A stretch of DNA of 64,000 nucleotides from Coriobacteriia bacterium (GCA_016938135.1 JAFGVD010000014.1:1-64000); one strand, 5' to 3'. Positions 52,080 through 61,612 are shown, numbered from the stretch's first letter. The notes: generated from the letters alone by a model not told the origin. A program made the numbers and translations.

Positions 52080-54323
52080 CTGCATCGGTCACCGGCGCTC
52101 CGCGCGCTTGCCCACGTCCTAGCCATCGCAACGTGCGTGTTCTTGTTGGCAGGGACTCCACTGGTCGAAGCGAACACCGTGCCGTACTTTGCACGAAACG
52201 GCGGGCAGGAGGCCATTCTGTCCGGGATGGCCATCAATCCCGCAGCTATACGCGTTGGAAACGTGACCTATCTCGCCTACCAGGGTCCCGGCTTCGACCC
52301 ATATGTTGCATCATACGAAAGCGCTACCGGGGTGTGGCGAGGTCCCACTCGTGTGGGGACCAACCCGTTGAAACTCGACGCGCACGGAGCGCCCGCCCTG
52401 TATCTCGATCCCAGTGGCAGGCTGCATGCGTTCTACGGCAGTCACAACACCGCCATGCAGCACTCCCGACAAAGCTCCGCTGGTCCAGCGGCATCATGGG
52501 AACCGCTGCCTGCGCTTCCCGCGGGCACGTATCCGCAGGTTGCATCACTTTCCGGCGACCGGATGCTGCTGTTCTATCGCAACGAGTCCAAACACTGGGT
52601 TTTTCGGACGACCAGTGACAGCGCGACCACCTTCGGCAACGAACAACGCATCCTCACGGCCGACAGCCGAACGCTCTGGTATGCGGACTTCCACGCGGAT
52701 GCTGCCGGTGCCATTCATGCCATGTTCATGTGGTACGACCAAGACCTTGTGAGCGAGGGCGGATTCTTCGTCCGTAGGAACATCTACTACGCCGTTCGTC
52801 TCGCCAACGGTACATGGCAGGGAGTGGACGGGAGCACTCTGTCGCTGCCCCTGACGCTTGCCGAAGCGGATGCCCACTGCATGCTGGTGGACTCCGGCGA
52901 CGAGTTCGTCAACGAGGTGACGATCAGCATCGACTCCCAGGGCGCCCCCTGCGCCACATATCTCATCGGCAGCGGAAGTGGTCCGGGCGCATATGAGTGG
53001 CGCTTCATCCGGCGGGATGCCGGCGGATGGCGCACAAGCGGCATCTGCACGACCGACCACTACTTTGACGCTGCGGCACTGGACCCCCGCCCCGACGGCA
53101 CACTTGAGGCCTTCGTCGTGGCCGGAGGCAGCGACGCACGCGGCAGCATCGACGGAGACTACCGTGGCCGAGGAGGACTTATCGAGAAATGGACTTCCTC
53201 GGACAACGGACACACCTGGGGCTATGTATCGACCATCTCACCCAACGAACCCGGCGTCATCTACTCCGACCCCGTGCTGGTGAGGAATCCCGCTTCTGAA
53301 GCGCGGGTCATGTTCACGGACTGGACAGATGACGAGAGCAACTTCTTCCACCGCATGTTCCTATGGGGAGACTCCGGCCTGGTCCAGCGCGAAACGCCGC
53401 TGTCCACCGACCGGATCGCCGGAAGTGACCGGGTGCGCACAGCCATCGATGTATCCAAGAAGGCCTTCCCGGAATCGGCACGATACGTGATCATCGCCAC
53501 TTCCCTCGACTTCCCGGACGCGCTGGTAGGCGCCCCGCTTGCCGCCACAGTGAACGGCCCAGTGCTCCTCACGCCCACCTCGTACCTCACTGACGCAGTC
53601 GCAACAGAGATCAAAAGGCTGGGGGCGAAAAACGCCATCGTTCTTGGAGGACCCTCGGCGCTCTCCGCCAATGTGGTTGCGCAACTGAAGAGCAAGGCCG
53701 GGGTCACCACAGTCTCACGGGTGGGCGGACAAGATCGCTATGAGACCGCGCTTCTCATCTCCAGACGTATGCGCGACCGCACAAGGATTATCACCAAGGC
53801 TATGGTCGTGAGTGGCAAGAACTGGCCCGATGCGATCGCGGCGGCGCCACTCGCGGCGGCTAACGACTGGCCGATAGTCCTGGTCGCGGGTACGTGGATC
53901 CCGGATGACTCCAGTCGCGTGCTTGCCGAGTACGGCATCACGTCCACCATCATCGTCGGCCAAAGCGACGTCGTGAGCTCGGGTGTGGAAGACAAGCTCC
54001 CGTCCCCCACACGCATCGGCGGGAACGACCGCTTCGAGACCTCGGCCTTGCTCGCCGAATACAGTCTCAGCCATGGCCTGCTGCCAGGCAGGATGATCGT
54101 GACCACAGGTCTCAATTTCCCCGATGCGCTTGCCGCCGGTGCCCTGGGCGGACGCTCGAGGGCTCCTATACTCCTCGTGCGTACCAGCGACCCCACGCCG
54201 TTCGTGTTCGCGTACGCGACAAAGCACGGCGACGAGCTTGTCGATCTCTGGGCCATTGGCGAGACGGACGTGGTCAGCGACGGCGTCTTGGCCGCCATCA
54301 GACAGGCGACCGCCTCCCCCTGA
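52080..54323 (+). CDS. secreted protein with three cell-wall-binding repeats
   Basis: About 740 residues. A signal-peptide-like start (RSPALRALAHVLAIATCVFLLAGTPLVEA) leads into a 430-residue beta-propeller/sialidase-like region (GNVTYLAYQGPGFD, LDPSGRLHAFYGS and DSQGAPCATYLIG). Three cell-wall-binding-2 repeats (PF04122 type) follow, with RIAGSDRVRTAIDVSKKAFP, RVGGQDRYETALLISRRM and RIGGNDRFETSALLAEY. It would be anchored non-covalently to the wall. The start codon is unclear: in-frame ATGs exist only inside the divergent mutY-like gene (51984), and 52080 is a CTG. An ATG at 52057 is out of frame. Confidence 0.82.
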   Translation: MHRSPALRALAHVLAIATCVFLLAGTPLVEANTVPYFARNGGQEAILSGMAINPAAIRVGNVTYLAYQGPGFDPYVASYESATGVWRGPTRVGTNPLKLDAHGAPALYLDPSGRLHAFYGSHNTAMQHSRQSSAGPAASWEPLPALPAGTYPQVASLSGDRMLLFYRNESKHWVFRTTSDSATTFGNEQRILTADSRTLWYADFHADAAGAIHAMFMWYDQDLVSEGGFFVRRNIYYAVRLANGTWQGVDGSTLSLPLTLAEADAHCMLVDSGDEFVNEVTISIDSQGAPCATYLIGSGSGPGAYEWRFIRRDAGGWRTSGICTTDHYFDAAALDPRPDGTLEAFVVAGGSDARGSIDGDYRGRGGLIEKWTSSDNGHTWGYVSTISPNEPGVIYSDPVLVRNPASEARVMFTDWTDDESNFFHRMFLWGDSGLVQRETPLSTDRIAGSDRVRTAIDVSKKAFPESARYVIIATSLDFPDALVGAPLAATVNGPVLLTPTSYLTDAVATEIKRLGAKNAIVLGGPSALSANVVAQLKSKAGVTTVSRVGGQDRYETALLISRRMRDRTRIITKAMVVSGKNWPDAIAAAPLAAANDWPIVLVAGTWIPDDSSRVLAEYGITSTIIVGQSDVVSSGVEDKLPSPTRIGGNDRFETSALLAEYSLSHGLLPGRMIVTTGLNFPDALAAGALGGRSRAPILLVRTSDPTPFVFAYATKHGDELVDLWAIGETDVVSDGVLAAIRQATASP

Positions 54324-54417
54324 CCCGGTGGGATAATCCTGATACAGTAGGCGGTATCCGTCTCTGCCCTCCATGGGCAGAATCAAAGCGATCCTCCTCT
54401 TGAATCGAGGTGTTCGT

Positions 54418-55182
54418 ATGGCACTGAACCAGTCTCGGCCGTTGCTTGTCGTCGAGGACCTGCACGTGACCGTGGGTGAGCACGAGGTCCTACGCGGCAT
54501 CAACCTGACCATCAACGAGGGCGAGACGCACGTGCTTCTCGGCCCCAATGGTGGCGGCAAGACCACATTGCTCAATACAGTGGTCGGCCTTCCCGGCTAC
54601 CGCATCACGCAGGGTCGCATCACGTTCAAAGGCACAGACCTGGCGGAGCTGGAGATCGATGAGCGAGCGCGCCTGGGCATCGGCGTCGCATTCCAGCGCC
54701 CCCCTGCAGTGCGCGGCATCAAGCTGCGTCAGCTCATCGAGGTAGCCGCCGGTGATGGCGCGCACGAAGAGCTCCTCGCCGACCTTATCGGCGACCTCAC
54801 GCTCAAGAAGATGATCGACCGCGACGTGAACATGGGCTTCTCCGGAGGCGAGATGAAACGCTCCGAGATGGCGCAGCTGCTTGCACAGTCCCCGGAGCTC
54901 ACACTGTTCGATGAGCCGGAGTCCGGCGTGGACCTGGACAACATAGCGGTCGTGGGCAAGGCGATGAACCGCCTGCTGAAGGCCGAGAGGATCGGCAAGG
55001 GGACACGCTCCGGGCTTATCGTCACGCACACCGGTCACATCCTGGAGTATGTCAACGCGGACATAGGCCACGTGCTTTACGACGGGAAGCTCGCCTGCAA
55101 AGGCAACCCGCTCGACCTTATCGGCGAGATCGGCAAGCATGGCTACGACAAGTGTGTGGAGTGTGCGCTATGCCAGATGTAG
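54418..55182 (+). CDS. sufC: Fe-S cluster assembly ATPase SufC (SmsC)
   Basis: A 254-residue ABC ATPase. Walker A is GPNGGGKTTLL, the signature is FSGGEMKRSEMAQLLAQ, Walker B is LTLFDEPESGVDLDN, and the H-loop is VTHTGHIL. The DEPESGVD wording is specific to SufC-type ATPases. It ends CVECALCQM. With the next gene it forms the two-gene SmsCB system thought to be an ancestral SUF machine common in archaea and anaerobes. GAGGTG precedes the ATG. Confidence 0.95.
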   Translation: MALNQSRPLLVVEDLHVTVGEHEVLRGINLTINEGETHVLLGPNGGGKTTLLNTVVGLPGYRITQGRITFKGTDLAELEIDERARLGIGVAFQRPPAVRGIKLRQLIEVAAGDGAHEELLADLIGDLTLKKMIDRDVNMGFSGGEMKRSEMAQLLAQSPELTLFDEPESGVDLDNIAVVGKAMNRLLKAERIGKGTRSGLIVTHTGHILEYVNADIGHVLYDGKLACKGNPLDLIGEIGKHGYDKCVECALCQM

Positions 55183-56423
55183 AAGCACGTAAAGCAGAGA
55201 TACGCGAACTGGCCGAGGCGGCCGTCAACAAGCCCGCCACCTTCGGGCCAGACCTGGACCTCTCGGAGTTCAACGCGGCAGAAGACGCCACCTCCGTGGA
55301 GTCCCTGGCGTCGCTAAGCAAGCAGACTAAAGAGGCCGCGCTCGAAATCGGTTTCGACGCCACAGAAGAGGGCCGCTCGGGAAGCTACTTCCAGATGGAT
55401 CGCTCCCCCATCTACCGCAAGGTAGAGGAGATGTTCGACAACAAACTTGAGATCATGAGCACTGAAGAAGCGCTCAGGCTCTACCCGGAGCTCATGTATG
55501 AGAAGTACTACTGGCGCAACGTGGCACCTGACAAAGACAAGTACACCGCGCAAGTCGCTCTCTCCACCACAGAGGGCTACTTCATCCGCGTGAAGGCCGG
55601 ACAGAAGATCGACAAGCCTATCCAGGCGTGTCTGTTCGTCTCGGAGAACAACATCTCCCAAAACGTCCACAGCATCATCATCTTGGAAGAAGGCGCCGAG
55701 GCGAACGTGCTCACCGGCTGCACCATCCACCCCAAGGTTCGCAACGGCCTGCACGCCGGCATCTCGGAGTTCTACGTGGGCAAGGGCGCCAAGCTGACGT
55801 TCACGATGATCCACAACTGGTCCGAGGACTTCCATGTGCGGCCGCGGACGGGCGTCACGGTGGAAGAGGACGGCACCTACGTCAACAACTACGTGATGCT
55901 CAAGCCCGTGCGCTCGCTGCAGACGTTCCCCGTGGCGCGATTGATCGGCGATCGTTCGCGTGCCGTGTTCAACTCCATCGTCTACGGACTGGATGACAGC
56001 TACGTGGACATCGGCTCCGAGACCTCACTGGAAGGCGCGGGAACGCGCTCCGAGGCCATCGCGAGGACGGTCTCGCGTGAGAGGGCCACCATCTATAGCC
56101 GCGGTCGGCTCATCGGCAAGAACAATGACTGCAAGGCGCATCTGGACTGTCGCGGCATCGTGATGTCGGAGGAGTCCACGCAATGGGCGATCCCGGATCT
56201 TGCCAGCGTGGGCGCCCCCGGCGCCGAGCTCAGCCACGAGGCGGCCATCTCGCCCATCGCCGCCGAGGAGATCTACTACCTGATGTCGCGCGGCGTGCCA
56301 AAAGACGAGGCCGTCTCGATGATCACACGCGGTTTCCTCGATCTTGAGATCCCGGGACTGCCTCCCGCACTCCGCCGTCAGATCGACAAGGCGCTTGAAG
56401 AGACGGCAAAAGAGGCGCTCTAA
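55170..56423 (+). CDS. sufB: Fe-S cluster assembly scaffold SufB/SufD (SmsB)
   Basis: A 417-residue beta-helix scaffold. The C-terminal core has TYSR-like ATIYSRGRLIGKNNDCKAHLDCRG and then APGAELSHEAAISPIAAEEIYYLMSRG, the SufBD signature with conserved Glu and His. The start at 55170 overlaps sufC by 13 bases; a GTG at 55152 is an alternative. It would assemble Fe-S clusters with SufC. No SufS or SufU follows, which fits use of free sulfide as the sulfur source (inference). Confidence 0.93.
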   Translation: MPDVEARKAEIRELAEAAVNKPATFGPDLDLSEFNAAEDATSVESLASLSKQTKEAALEIGFDATEEGRSGSYFQMDRSPIYRKVEEMFDNKLEIMSTEEALRLYPELMYEKYYWRNVAPDKDKYTAQVALSTTEGYFIRVKAGQKIDKPIQACLFVSENNISQNVHSIIILEEGAEANVLTGCTIHPKVRNGLHAGISEFYVGKGAKLTFTMIHNWSEDFHVRPRTGVTVEEDGTYVNNYVMLKPVRSLQTFPVARLIGDRSRAVFNSIVYGLDDSYVDIGSETSLEGAGTRSEAIARTVSRERATIYSRGRLIGKNNDCKAHLDCRGIVMSEESTQWAIPDLASVGAPGAELSHEAAISPIAAEEIYYLMSRGVPKDEAVSMITRGFLDLEIPGLPPALRRQIDKALEETAKEAL

Positions 56424-56454
56424 AGCTTCGTGAACAACTAACGCACTGAATACC

Positions 56455-56476
56455 AGGGCGCCCTACGGGGCGCCCT
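56455..56476 (+). terminator. terminator after sufB
   Basis: AGGGCGCC and GGCGCCCT pair around CTACGG, 32 bases after the stop. Confidence 0.65.
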
Positions 56477-56559
56477 ACTGCATATTATGGGTACAGCAAA
56501 CGCCGTTCATAGTCTGAAGGGTATGATTACCACATCTGGCCCGGCCCGAGAGAGACCAT

Positions 56560-57309
56560 ATGCAAACGCTTGCTACCTCCAACCGTCGACCATCGCTCAC
56601 CCACCGGGGATTGAACCTTCTGCTCTCGGTCACCACCGAGGTCACGGTCATCAAGTCCGCCGACCCTGCTGCAGGAACGATTCTGCTGCCGGGCGATCTG
56701 ATCACCTATGTGATTGAGTTCGGGAACGCCACGACCGTGACGTTCCCCAGCACCCTGGTGATCGACGAGCTATCGGACCCGGTGGACCACCCCGTCGATC
56801 CGTTCGACATCACAAAGACCGCCGAGGACGTGAACGGCGGCCTGCTCGCCCCCGGCGACGAGATCTTGTGGACCATCACCGTCACCAACACCGGCATCAC
56901 GCCCACCACCAACGTCGTCGTCGTCGTCGTGGAGGACACTGTACCCGCCGAGACGACCTACGTCTCCGGCTCCATCACAGGAGTTGGAGCATCTGACGGC
57001 GGGGCACCGGATCTTGTCTGGAACGTCGGCACAATGGCAATCGATGAGGTAGTAGTGCTAACCTTCCGCTCCGAGGTGAATGATGTTCCCTCGGGCACGA
57101 AGATCGAGAACCAGGCGGTCGTCTACTCCGATCAGTCGGCGCCCAAGGTCTCGGATGACCCGGCTCTGCCGTTCACCGATGATCCGACGCTCCTACAGAC
57201 CGGGTTCAACGACTGGACCTGGGTGTTGTTCTCGATACTGCTATTGACGGCTGGCATCGGTCTCGTACTCCTGAGCCGACGCCGAACACTACGAAAGCGA
57301 CTCGCGTGA
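56560..57309 (+). CDS. DUF11 surface protein with sorting-signal-like C-terminus
   Basis: A 249-residue protein. Two DUF11-like domains are visible (VIKSADPAAGTILLPGDLITYVIEFGN and EILWTITVTNTGITPTTNVVVVV). The C-terminus has LLQTG, a hydrophobic stretch (WVLFSILLLTAGIGLVLL) and SRRRTLRKR, as in sortase substrates, although LLQTG is not a standard LPXTG. No signal peptide is seen at the N-terminus (MQTLATSNRRPSLTHRGL), so the gene may be 5'-truncated or mis-started. The stop overlaps the antiporter GTG. Confidence 0.7.
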   Translation: MQTLATSNRRPSLTHRGLNLLLSVTTEVTVIKSADPAAGTILLPGDLITYVIEFGNATTVTFPSTLVIDELSDPVDHPVDPFDITKTAEDVNGGLLAPGDEILWTITVTNTGITPTTNVVVVVVEDTVPAETTYVSGSITGVGASDGGAPDLVWNVGTMAIDEVVVLTFRSEVNDVPSGTKIENQAVVYSDQSAPKVSDDPALPFTDDPTLLQTGFNDWTWVLFSILLLTAGIGLVLLSRRRTLRKRLA

Positions 57310-58976
57310 ATGAGATCATCTGGCTTGACCTTGTTGTAGTCGGGACGCTCATATGGCTTGGCTATATGGGCGCCCGGCTCATTGGACGGTTCAACCTGCC
57401 CGCGGTCACGGGTTTCCTTCTTGTGGGTATCGCGGTCGGACCGCATGGCTTCGGCCTGCTCAGCGCTGAGCTGCTCGAGAAGATAGGCTTCACCGAGCCC
57501 CTCACTCTGGGACTGATCGTCTTCCTTATCGGCGAGGAACTCACCCGCAAGATGCTCTCCCGGCATCACTGGTCTTTCTGGTTGACCTCGGCGCTGAACA
57601 TCCTCGTACCGGGAGTCTTAGTCGCGCTTGCTGTGCGGATGATCGCGCCTGACCAGCCCGTCTATATCTGGCTGCTTGCGATAATCGCCATCTCCGGCGC
57701 ACCGGCGACGATCATGGCCGTCGTGTCCGAGATGGGCGCAAAGGGCAGGGCATGCGACACCCTCCTGGGTACCGCCGCTCTGGACAACATCGCAACGGTC
57801 GTCCTGTATTCCATCGTGACACCGTTCCTCATGCTGTCCCTGAACATGGGGACCAGCCTTGGCGGAGCGCTTCTCGAAGTGGGCAAGGAGATCGGTGGCG
57901 CGCTTCTCCTTGGCGTGGTGGCCGGTGTGCTGCTGGCCAAGTTGCTCGAACGCGTCTTCCAGGAAGGCGAGATGCTCGCCCTGGGGCTCACCAACGTCCT
58001 GCTCGTCGTGGCCATCGCCGAGGCGATAGGCGTCTCTTCCCTGCTGGCGCCACTGGTCGCAGGCATCACCGTGGCCACCATGGAAGAAGGCCGCAACACA
58101 CGCGAGCGCATCTTCCGCTCGCTGCGGACTGTGGAATACCCTGTCTACATCATCTTCTTCACCCTTGCAGGCGCGCACCTTGAGCTCGCCTCTATCGCCA
58201 CCGGTGGGCTGCTCGCCATCGCCTACATCCTGGCGCGCTCCCTTGGCAAGTTCATCGCCGGCTTCACGGGCTCTCTCGCAGCGGGCTACGGTAGACGGGA
58301 GTCGGCATGGTTCGGACTGGGGATGCTCCCGCAGGCAGGCGTGGCCGTCGGTCTCGCCCTCAACGCGGCGCAGGTATTCCCCGAGGTCGGCGCCACCGTG
58401 AACGCAGTCGTTCTCGCCGCCATCGTGGTCTTCGAGATCGCTGGCCCTGTGCTCACCAAGAAGTCCGTTTCTTGCATGCTGGACGCAGAAGGTCTGGAAG
58501 AGGTGACCGAGCAAAGCCTGCTGTGCCCCGAGCGAGTGATCTTGGTGCCCGTAAGCCGGATGCTCACTCCGGAGCGCCTCATGCGCACGCTCGATGCAGT
58601 CATCCCGCAGGGCGATTGCCCTCCCACCATCGTTCTCGCGCACATCGTCACGCCAAGCCGTGCCTACACCGTGGCGCAATCGCTCGCCCAGGCGGAACGG
58701 GGACTAGCAGTGCTCGCTCAAGCCGTGCAGGAGCGTGGCATGGTAGTGGACACGAGGGTGGTTCGCGCACGATCGCTAGAACGCGGTATAGCAGGTCTTG
58801 CCGAGGAGATCGGCGCGCATATGGTCGTCTTGGGTGCGCCGCTCAACAAAGGCTCCCTGGCGACCCGCTCCCCATTGCGGACCAAACAACACCGTGTCTT
58901 GGATGCGCTGGACATGCCCGTGCTGATCGTCCCGGCGGAAGGCTCCGGTTCAGCATCGGACGAGCCTCGCGCCTGA
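57306..58976 (+). CDS. CPA2-type cation:proton antiporter with Usp domain
   Basis: A 556-residue protein. The N-terminal 390 residues form about 12 membrane helices of the Kef/NapA exchanger fold (NLPAVTGFLLVGIAVGPHGFGLL, LGTAALDNIATVVLYS with the helix-breaking Asp, GMLPQAGVAVGLALNAA). The C-terminal 140 residues are a universal-stress-like ATP-binding domain (MVVLGAPLNKGSLATRSPL, ending DMPVLIVP). It exchanges Na+ or K+ for H+. The GTG start overlaps the upstream stop. Confidence 0.9.
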   Translation: MNEIIWLDLVVVGTLIWLGYMGARLIGRFNLPAVTGFLLVGIAVGPHGFGLLSAELLEKIGFTEPLTLGLIVFLIGEELTRKMLSRHHWSFWLTSALNILVPGVLVALAVRMIAPDQPVYIWLLAIIAISGAPATIMAVVSEMGAKGRACDTLLGTAALDNIATVVLYSIVTPFLMLSLNMGTSLGGALLEVGKEIGGALLLGVVAGVLLAKLLERVFQEGEMLALGLTNVLLVVAIAEAIGVSSLLAPLVAGITVATMEEGRNTRERIFRSLRTVEYPVYIIFFTLAGAHLELASIATGGLLAIAYILARSLGKFIAGFTGSLAAGYGRRESAWFGLGMLPQAGVAVGLALNAAQVFPEVGATVNAVVLAAIVVFEIAGPVLTKKSVSCMLDAEGLEEVTEQSLLCPERVILVPVSRMLTPERLMRTLDAVIPQGDCPPTIVLAHIVTPSRAYTVAQSLAQAERGLAVLAQAVQERGMVVDTRVVRARSLERGIAGLAEEIGAHMVVLGAPLNKGSLATRSPLRTKQHRVLDALDMPVLIVPAEGSGSASDEPRA

Positions 58977-59121
58977 CGACCGCCTCAATTCACCCTAATC
59001 GCACCGTTTGGACACTGTAATCAACCGTTGGGTCGATCAGGGGTTTAGCTTCCTTCGCTTCGGACGATAATTGGTCTGAAGGTTGCTTAACTATCGTTAG
59101 TCAGCACAGGAGGTGACAACG

Positions 59122-59262
59122 ATGGTCAAGAAGGAAACATGCCCTGTCTGCAAGGGCAACAAGATCGTCAAAGTCGAACATGCCAGCGGCGAGTCGCATC
59201 GCTCGTGCCCGGGATGCAACGGTGCCGGCTACAAAGTCAGCATCGTGCATCTGTCGCGCTGA
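59122..59262 (+). CDS. 46-residue zinc-finger-like protein
   Basis: A very short gene with a perfect AGGAGGTGA ribosome-binding site 5 bases upstream. The sequence has CPVCKGNK and CPGCNGAGY, two CxxCxGx motifs as in the DnaJ cysteine-rich zinc domain. It probably binds one zinc ion. It is followed by a strong terminator, so it is a complete single-gene unit. The function is unknown; a small chaperone or RNA-binding role is possible. Confidence 0.8.
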   Translation: MVKKETCPVCKGNKIVKVEHASGESHRSCPGCNGAGYKVSIVHLSR

Positions 59263-59322
59263 TCCCCCGTCGTGGATACGCCGGTTCTCGCAAACACACA
59301 CATATGAACGCCGGCTTCCAGT

Positions 59323-59356
59323 AGCGACCCGACTTCGGTCGGGTCGCTTCACTTAT
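59323..59356. terminator. strong bidirectional terminator
   Basis: AGCGACCCGAC, TTCG, GTCGGGTCGCT: an 11-bp perfect stem with a UUCG tetraloop, then TTCACTT. It separates the zinc-finger-like gene from the convergent gene at 59372. Confidence 0.85.
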
Positions 59357-59371
59357 ACCAGCCAGACACGC

Positions 59372-59584
59372 TCAGGCAGACCTAACGTAGTAGCGACACT
59401 TGTGTTGCTTGGGACAGTCCGCAGGAACAGTGCTCGCCGTCTTCATCCACAGGTCACCATCTATGAAGCACGTGCACGTGACCCGCTTATCTTCCTTCTT
59501 GACCGACATGTCCCAAACATCTTCCTCGTTCGGGTGCTCGCGCCAAAAGGCGCACTTTCCCTTTATGGGCGCATACGGGTCCAT
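59372..59584 (-). CDS. small Cys-containing protein
   Basis: A 70-residue protein with AAGGAG 5 bases before the ATG. Cysteines occur in GKCAFWREHP, VTCTCFIDG, ADCPKQHKC and end CRYYV-like. The five Cys spaced over 50 residues suggest a metal site or disulfides. The family is not recognised. It heads away from a strong terminator. Confidence 0.72.
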   Translation of the reverse strand: MDPYAPIKGKCAFWREHPNEEDVWDMSVKKEDKRVTCTCFIDGDLWMKTASTVPADCPKQHKCRYYVRSA

Positions 59585-59650
59585 TCGTTCTCCTTGTGAC
59601 GCCGTGATCGCTTCTCTAGACTAGCACGCCGCATGCCGAGCACCAGGCCA

Positions 59651-59992
59651 TCACTCCCCCTGGTGCCGGTTGTGCTCCCTGAGCTCGGCCAGGTTGTACA
59701 CACCGTTCGTGAACAACAGCCCCTGGATCATGCCGATCCATCGATACGACTTGGCCATGCGACCCTGACGGATGAACTCCCTCGTCTTGACGCACATCCA
59801 GAGGGCGTGGTTGAGAGTCTCAAAATGGGGCACCTGAAGGCGACTCGCGCCGATACGTTCTTCGAGGTCCGGATACGGAACGGGGGAATGGCCCGACTCC
59901 GTGAGGATCTTGCAGTACCGATCAAGCATCCAGTGCGCGTGGTCCGTGGTGAACTCATCGCTCAGGCTGATCGGCTCCATGAACTTCGCCAT
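59651..59992 (-). CDS. hypothetical protein next to HemW-like gene
   Basis: A 113-residue helical protein with GGGAGG before the ATG. It has FTTDHAHWMLDRYCKILTESG and FETLNHALWMCVKTREFIRQGRMAKSYRWIGMIQGLL, with two Cys and two His that could bind metal. It lies 100 bases downstream of the radical SAM gene on the same strand and may act with it. The family is not recognised. Confidence 0.7.
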   Translation of the reverse strand: MAKFMEPISLSDEFTTDHAHWMLDRYCKILTESGHSPVPYPDLEERIGASRLQVPHFETLNHALWMCVKTREFIRQGRMAKSYRWIGMIQGLLFTNGVYNLAELREHNRHQGE

Positions 59993-60092
59993 GTGGCACC
60001 TCCCATGCAGGGGCGTCCCCTACACGCAGAGTATTCCTCCGGGCGGAGAATGTCTTGTCCACAACGATCGAGGGCCGGCAGGGCTCCCTGAT

Positions 60093-61424
60093 CTAGCCTG
60101 CAGCCAGGCACTCCTCAAGGTGCGAAGAGCACTGCTCGCGATTCTCAAACAGCAAGAGTTTCTCGTCGGGCGGAAGCAGCTCACGCGCCTGATCACGCTG
60201 GTCGTTTGAGGCCGCGAGCATCTCCCGCATCATCACGAGAAGAAGATAGCGACCCTTGTCCGTGAGTGTGATCTCGGACTCGTTGTCCGTTGCGATTCCG
60301 CCAGCCGCACGCATGAAAGCGAGCTCCATACGCAAGCCACGCTCCACGGGGATACCGAACTGCTCCAAGAAGCGCTGCTTGTCCAGCTTGAGTCCGAAGA
60401 GGTTGGTCACGAAGGTGTAGCGCATGCGGGCCTTGCCCGTATAGTCCATGCCCCGTTTGCACACAGACATCTTCCCCGCAGCGATGCGGCTCTCATACTC
60501 CTTGAGCGAGAACGCGTTTCCGTAGATACGGTTATCCATGAACGAAAGTGCACCTGAGCCGACGCCCAGGTACTCCTCATAGTCCACGATGTACTCGTCG
60601 ATCATGCCGCCGGCCTCGCGGGAGAAGGTCCATGCAGACCCGGGTTCAAATTCGGGGGCAAGCCCTTCGCAGATGGCCTTGTAGTAGAGCCGCTCGCGAT
60701 CGAAGTCCACCGCACCGACATCAGCCCTTATCCGCCGGGTGTTCTTCGGCGAGACCATGAGCGGATAGAAGGTCGTCTGATTCGCGCCCGTCGCCTTCAC
60801 AAGCTCGATATCACGCTTGACCATCTCCATGGTCTGGCTGGGGAAATTGAAGATCATGTCCACGTTCAGGGAGTGGAACTTGCCCACCGCACCACAGATC
60901 GCATCGAACACCTGCTGGCTCGTGCCGTACTTGTCCCGGCGGGCCATCTGGGTCAGAAGCGCATCGTCAAACGACTGCACGCCAACGGAGAAACGCTGCA
61001 CGCGATCGCACAGCGCATCGATCGTCTCGTCGTTGAGCAGGTTGGGGCTTGTCTCGGCGGACACTTCCTTGATCCCGGGGAAGAGCTTGCGCGCGAGATC
61101 GATGGTCTCACACAGCTTGTCCAACATAATCGTGGGCGTGCCACCGCCGATGTAGAGCGAGGCGAAATCGTAGCCAAGATCGGCCACCATCTGCATTTCT
61201 GTATGGAGAGCGTCAAAGTAGGTGCGCGCCCGGGACTCAGCGAACAAGAAACGGTTGAAAGAACAGTACGGGCACAACCGTTCGCAGAACGGGATGTGCG
61301 CGTAGAGGACGTATCCTTTGCCTTCTTTTGGTTTCGGCATCATATCGAGCTCTATGGGACTCTGCTCAAGATATGACTTGTTGTAATACCTCATGACTGA
61401 GGTTATGAGTCGTTCTGAGAACAT
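60093..61424 (-). CDS. HemW/HutW-like radical SAM protein
   Basis: A 443-residue protein. The radical SAM motif is CERLCPYCSFNRF (CxxxCxxC followed by x-Phe, not the fourth Cys of HemN). YIGGGTPTIMLDKL, ETSPNLLNDE and FSVGVQSFDD are typical of coproporphyrinogen-oxidase-like proteins. The lack of the fourth Cys points to HemW (haem chaperone) or HutW/ChuW-type (anaerobic haem opening). The 443-residue length and extended N-terminus favour the latter, but this is uncertain. AAGGA precedes the ATG. Confidence 0.85.
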   Translation of the reverse strand: MFSERLITSVMRYYNKSYLEQSPIELDMMPKPKEGKGYVLYAHIPFCERLCPYCSFNRFLFAESRARTYFDALHTEMQMVADLGYDFASLYIGGGTPTIMLDKLCETIDLARKLFPGIKEVSAETSPNLLNDETIDALCDRVQRFSVGVQSFDDALLTQMARRDKYGTSQQVFDAICGAVGKFHSLNVDMIFNFPSQTMEMVKRDIELVKATGANQTTFYPLMVSPKNTRRIRADVGAVDFDRERLYYKAICEGLAPEFEPGSAWTFSREAGGMIDEYIVDYEEYLGVGSGALSFMDNRIYGNAFSLKEYESRIAAGKMSVCKRGMDYTGKARMRYTFVTNLFGLKLDKQRFLEQFGIPVERGLRMELAFMRAAGGIATDNESEITLTDKGRYLLLVMMREMLAASNDQRDQARELLPPDEKLLLFENREQCSSHLEECLAAG

Positions 61425-61612
61425 GACACGTCCTTACACTCGCCCCGTGTACTGGGAGAAGCAGGCCCGTGTCGGGCACCTCGACCGCCCGATAATCCGG
61501 GGTCCGGAGGCCCATTGATGCACCGTGCAACGGTCCTTCCTATGCGACTCTTCGACGCGTAGACCAGAAATCCTACCTTAATACCTCGCGCCAGGGTAGG
61601 TAGATGATGCCG

